Shown one piece after another: positions 38,755 to 40,240 of a stretch of 40,240 nucleotides of DNA. The translations under genes were made by a program, and so were the position numbers. Position 1 is the first letter of the stretch, and each line of letters opens with the position of its first letter. The stretch spans positions 1 through 40,240 of the forward strand of contig JALSTF010000200.1 in assembly GCA_026983895.1 (NCBI GenBank). Reading direction: 5' to 3'. Under the pieces are notes generated by a model. The model searched no databases. It was not told the origin of the DNA and worked only from the letters and a program-made list of their open reading frames with translations. Source of the DNA: Sulfurovum sp. GTDB lineage: Bacteria; Campylobacterota; Campylobacteria; Campylobacterales; Sulfurovaceae.

Positions 38755-38914
38755 CGACAGGCTCAAAGTCTTCTTTCCCCGCACCGCACTCCGGGCATAC
38801 CCAGTCATCAGGCAGATCTTCAAAGGCAGTACCCGGGGCGATACCGTTTTCCTCATCTCCGACAGCAGGATCATAGATCCATCCGCATACCGTACATTCA
38901 TATTTTTGTGACAT
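38744..38914 (-). CDS. Rubredoxin
   Basis: 56-aa cytosolic one-iron electron carrier. It starts MSQKYECTVCGWIYDPAVGD and ends VCPECGAGKEDFEPVDEA. The iron ligands are Cys7, Cys10, Cys40 and Cys43 in the standard CX2C-G-Y and CPXCG arrangement, with the family DEENGIAPGTAFEDLPDDW between them. AAGGAG lies just upstream of ATG 38914 and a near-ideal promoter is at 38935-38963. Its end overlaps the following membrane cytochrome gene by 11 nt, pointing to coupled synthesis. Confidence 0.95.
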   Translation of the reverse strand: MSQKYECTVCGWIYDPAVGDEENGIAPGTAFEDLPDDWVCPECGAGKEDFEPVDEA

Positions 38915-38934
38915 ACTAACTCCTTCTTTTGTGT

Positions 38935-38963
38935 AGTATATTGATAGTGCTCTGGAATGTCAA
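38935..38963 (-). promoter_or_regulatory. Strong sigma-70-like promoter of the rubredoxin gene
   Basis: On the minus strand TTGACA (38963-38958) and TATACT (38940-38935) are separated by exactly 17 bp. This would drive rubredoxin and the coupled cytochrome. Confidence 0.75.
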
Positions 38964-39022
38964 ATTATCTCCATTTTCCTTCTGCATCGATACCTTCATC
39001 CTATGCAATGTTGACTGTATCA

Positions 39023-39712
39023 CTATTCCGTTTCGAAGAATTTCCAGACAATGCCTGCGAGTACAGCACCGACGATGGGTGCGACCCAGAATACCCACAG
39101 CTGGCTCATGGCAGCGGTATCGGCAAAGAGCGCGGCGGCGGTACTGCGTGCCGGGTTGACAGAGGTGTTGGAGACGGGGATGGAGATGAGGTGGATGAGC
39201 GTCAGCCCCAGACCGATGGCGATACCGGCAAAGCCTGCCGGCGCATTCTTGTTGGTGGCGCCCAGGATGATGAAGAGAAAGAAAAAGGTCATGACCACTT
39301 CAGTGATGATCACCGCGCCAAGCCCATATTTGCCAGGTGAAAGCTCTCCATAACCATTGGCGGCAAAACTTCCCACTTCGAACTCTGCTTTTCCTGTCGC
39401 GATGAGGTAGAGTACCAGTGCGCCCAGCGTACCGCCGATGACCTGTACTGCAATGTAGGGCAGCAGCTCTTTCGTCTCGAACTTGCCCGCCGCCCAGAGT
39501 CCGGCGGAGACAGCCGGGTTGAAGTGTCCTCCGGAGATGTATCCGACCGCATAGACCATGGTCAGTACGGTCAGGCCGAATGCCAGTGCCACACCGGCGA
39601 AGCCGATGCCAAGTTCAGGGAAGCCTGCTGCAAGTACGGCGGAACCGCACCCTCCGAGAACGAGCCAGAAAGTACCGAAGAACTCGGCACCCAGTTTTTT
39701 GCTTAGTGACAT
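39023..39712 (-). CDS. aqpZ: Aquaporin Z-type water channel
   Basis: 229-aa MIP-family membrane channel with six helices. The two NPA boxes are intact: SGGHFNPAVSAG (about residue 63) and VSNTSVNPARST (about residue 180). The narrow-pore residues His and Arg near the second box favour water over glycerol, consistent with AqpZ. AAAGGA is upstream of ATG 39712. It reads toward the rubredoxin gene but that gene has its own promoter. Confidence 0.92.
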   Translation of the reverse strand: MSLSKKLGAEFFGTFWLVLGGCGSAVLAAGFPELGIGFAGVALAFGLTVLTMVYAVGYISGGHFNPAVSAGLWAAGKFETKELLPYIAVQVIGGTLGALVLYLIATGKAEFEVGSFAANGYGELSPGKYGLGAVIITEVVMTFFFLFIILGATNKNAPAGFAGIAIGLGLTLIHLISIPVSNTSVNPARSTAAALFADTAAMSQLWVFWVAPIVGAVLAGIVWKFFETE

Positions 39713-39791
39713 AGATGATCCTTTGTTGTGATGTAAATCAAAAAGTATAACATATTTTTATACGTTATCTACAACTCTTGCCTATTTTTGA

Positions 39792-39797
39792 TATAAT
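39792..39797 (+). promoter_or_regulatory. Predicted -10 of the 39827 gene
   Basis: TATAAT, 29 nt upstream of the ATG, with AAAAGGA as ribosome binding site. Confidence 0.55.
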
Positions 39798-39826
39798 AGT
39801 GCCCACTACAAACAAAAGGATCAGAA

Positions 39827-40042
39827 ATGAACAAAATTCTTATACTTACAGCGCTGCTTGGCAGTATGCTTTCTGCAAATATGGCGACCAAAGTGGTCAA
39901 GCACAAGGTTAAGCATGATATGAAGCAGGAAACTAAAGAGGTGAAACACGATATCAAGAAAAAAACAGACCTCGATGTAGATAAAAAGCTGAAAAAAGAG
40001 AAACACAAAATGGAGAGAAAAGCGATCAAAGCGGTACTCTAG
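39827..40042 (+). CDS. Small lysine-rich exported protein, function unknown
   Basis: 71-aa protein. A signal peptide (KILILTALLGSMLSA) is followed by a highly basic, highly charged sequence with recurring VKH units (VVKHKVKHDMKQETKEVKHD), probably a long amphipathic helix. There is no cysteine or aromatic core. It may be a periplasmic or surface protein binding acidic polymers; I do not recognise it. It has its own -10 and ribosome binding site and a likely signal cleavage after SANMA. Confidence 0.7.
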   Translation: MNKILILTALLGSMLSANMATKVVKHKVKHDMKQETKEVKHDIKKKTDLDVDKKLKKEKHKMERKAIKAVL

Positions 40043-40088
40043 GTTTTTGAACATATGAAAAGCATTGTTTAGCATCAAAAAATAAAAG

Positions 40089-40107
40089 ACGATATCGCCG
40101 GTATCGT
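40089..40107 (+). terminator. Weak hairpin between the last two genes
   Basis: ACGATA (40089-40094) and TATCGT (40102-40107) pair around a 7-nt loop. A short TTTC follows. It may separate the small lysine-rich gene from the next one, or be part of that gene's leader. Confidence 0.4.
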
Positions 40108-40123
40108 TTCAAGGGGAATAAAA

Positions 40124-40240
40124 ATGAAAAAAATGAAAATGGCATTGGGACTCTTGTCTGTTTGTATGTTCATTACAGCGACACAGGCGGAAGAGAAGAG
40201 TATGGAGGAGTTGAGTCAGGAGTTGGCGAACCCTCTCGCA
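40124..40240 (+). CDS. Start of an exported protein, cut by the window end
   Basis: Only 39 codons are present and the frame is open at the window edge. It begins MKKMKMALGLLSVCMFITAT, a clear signal peptide ending near AEEK, then MEELSQELANPLA. AAGGGG lies 7 nt upstream of the ATG. The LANPLA continuation resembles the mature start of outer-membrane or transporter-labelled proteins I have seen in proteobacteria, but it is too short to name. Confidence 0.7.
   Translation, partial: MKKMKMALGLLSVCMFITATQAEEKSMEELSQELANPLA

Noticed and set aside
38755..38901. Longer start of the membrane cytochrome at 38901
   Set aside because: That stretch is the rubredoxin gene read in a different frame; the signal peptide begins only at 38754.
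39728..39741. FNR-like 14-mer TTGATTTACATCAC upstream of aqpZ on the minus strand
   Set aside because: It matches in 9 of 10 positions but overlaps the predicted start site rather than lying near -41.5, so activation is unlikely; repression remains possible but weak.
1..40240. tRNA, rRNA, transposase or phage genes
   Set aside because: I looked for them along both strands and saw no cloverleaf, rRNA segment or recognisable mobile-element protein.

Overview
The window looks like chromosome from a mesophilic, denitrifying campylobacterotal (epsilonproteobacterial) bacterium, probably a Sulfurovum- or Sulfurimonas-like sulfur chemolithotroph. I base this on protein similarity recalled from the families, on the gene order rsmE-rpmE-rsmI-rlmB-(HTH)-alaC-hom-yraN-trxA-trxB (which I recall from Campylobacter jejuni), on the ilvE-SPFH-hisIE neighbourhood, and on cd1-type denitrification genes with campylobacterotal features. 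No rRNA, tRNA, CRISPR array, transposase or integrase is visible. Gene density is very high and no gene-free stretch exceeds 300 bases.

Region 1 (1-9134): moaA and queE, both radical SAM enzymes; a convergent TSUP transporter; a tightly overlapping five-gene run (YajR-like MFS, DUF1858/DUF2249-like protein, ICMT-type methyltransferase, trmO, second MFS); a NifU-type Fe-S protein; queD; a small membrane protein; rsmE. Region 2 (9135-22262): a housekeeping block for translation (rpmE behind a structured leader, rsmI, rlmB), amino acids (alaC, hom, dapB), thioredoxin (trxA, trxB) and purines (purF). Relative to the order I remember, this block carries inserted genes: yajQ, a metal-tail small protein, a stand-alone cysteine-type formate dehydrogenase and a PhyH-type dioxygenase. 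Region 3 (22296-26575, mostly minus strand): a DUF4015 glycoside-hydrolase-like protein, hisIE, an SPFH/HflK-like protein, ilvE and small membrane proteins. Heptamer repeat arrays and a GCAA-capped hairpin sit between hisIE and the SPFH gene.

Region 4 (26578-37820) is the most interesting part: a denitrification island. It holds a 3-TM protein, norC, norB, a 50-residue membrane microprotein, nirS (cytochrome cd1), a pentaheme cytochrome, trkA-trkH, nirF (heme d1 maturation) and a thioredoxin-fold protein without a CXXC. Three FNR/DNR-like 14-mers (TTGAT-N4-NTCAA) lie 29.5-30.5 bp upstream of good -10 hexamers, which would place them near -41.5. One is a perfect palindrome between divergent genes and has a correctly spaced -10 on each side. 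Together they suggest one regulator switching on nitrite and NO reduction plus several uncharacterised membrane proteins. Several intercistronic RNA hairpins, including a 46-nt stem-loop ahead of the pentaheme gene, may set the stoichiometry of the products.

Region 5 (37840-40240): a rubredoxin coupled to an unusual cytochrome c / four-helix / cytochrome b5-like fusion, aqpZ, a lysine-rich exported small protein and the truncated start of a further exported protein. Enzyme names rest on visible motifs and recalled family sequences. Promoters, boxes and hairpins were found by eye and are predictions.
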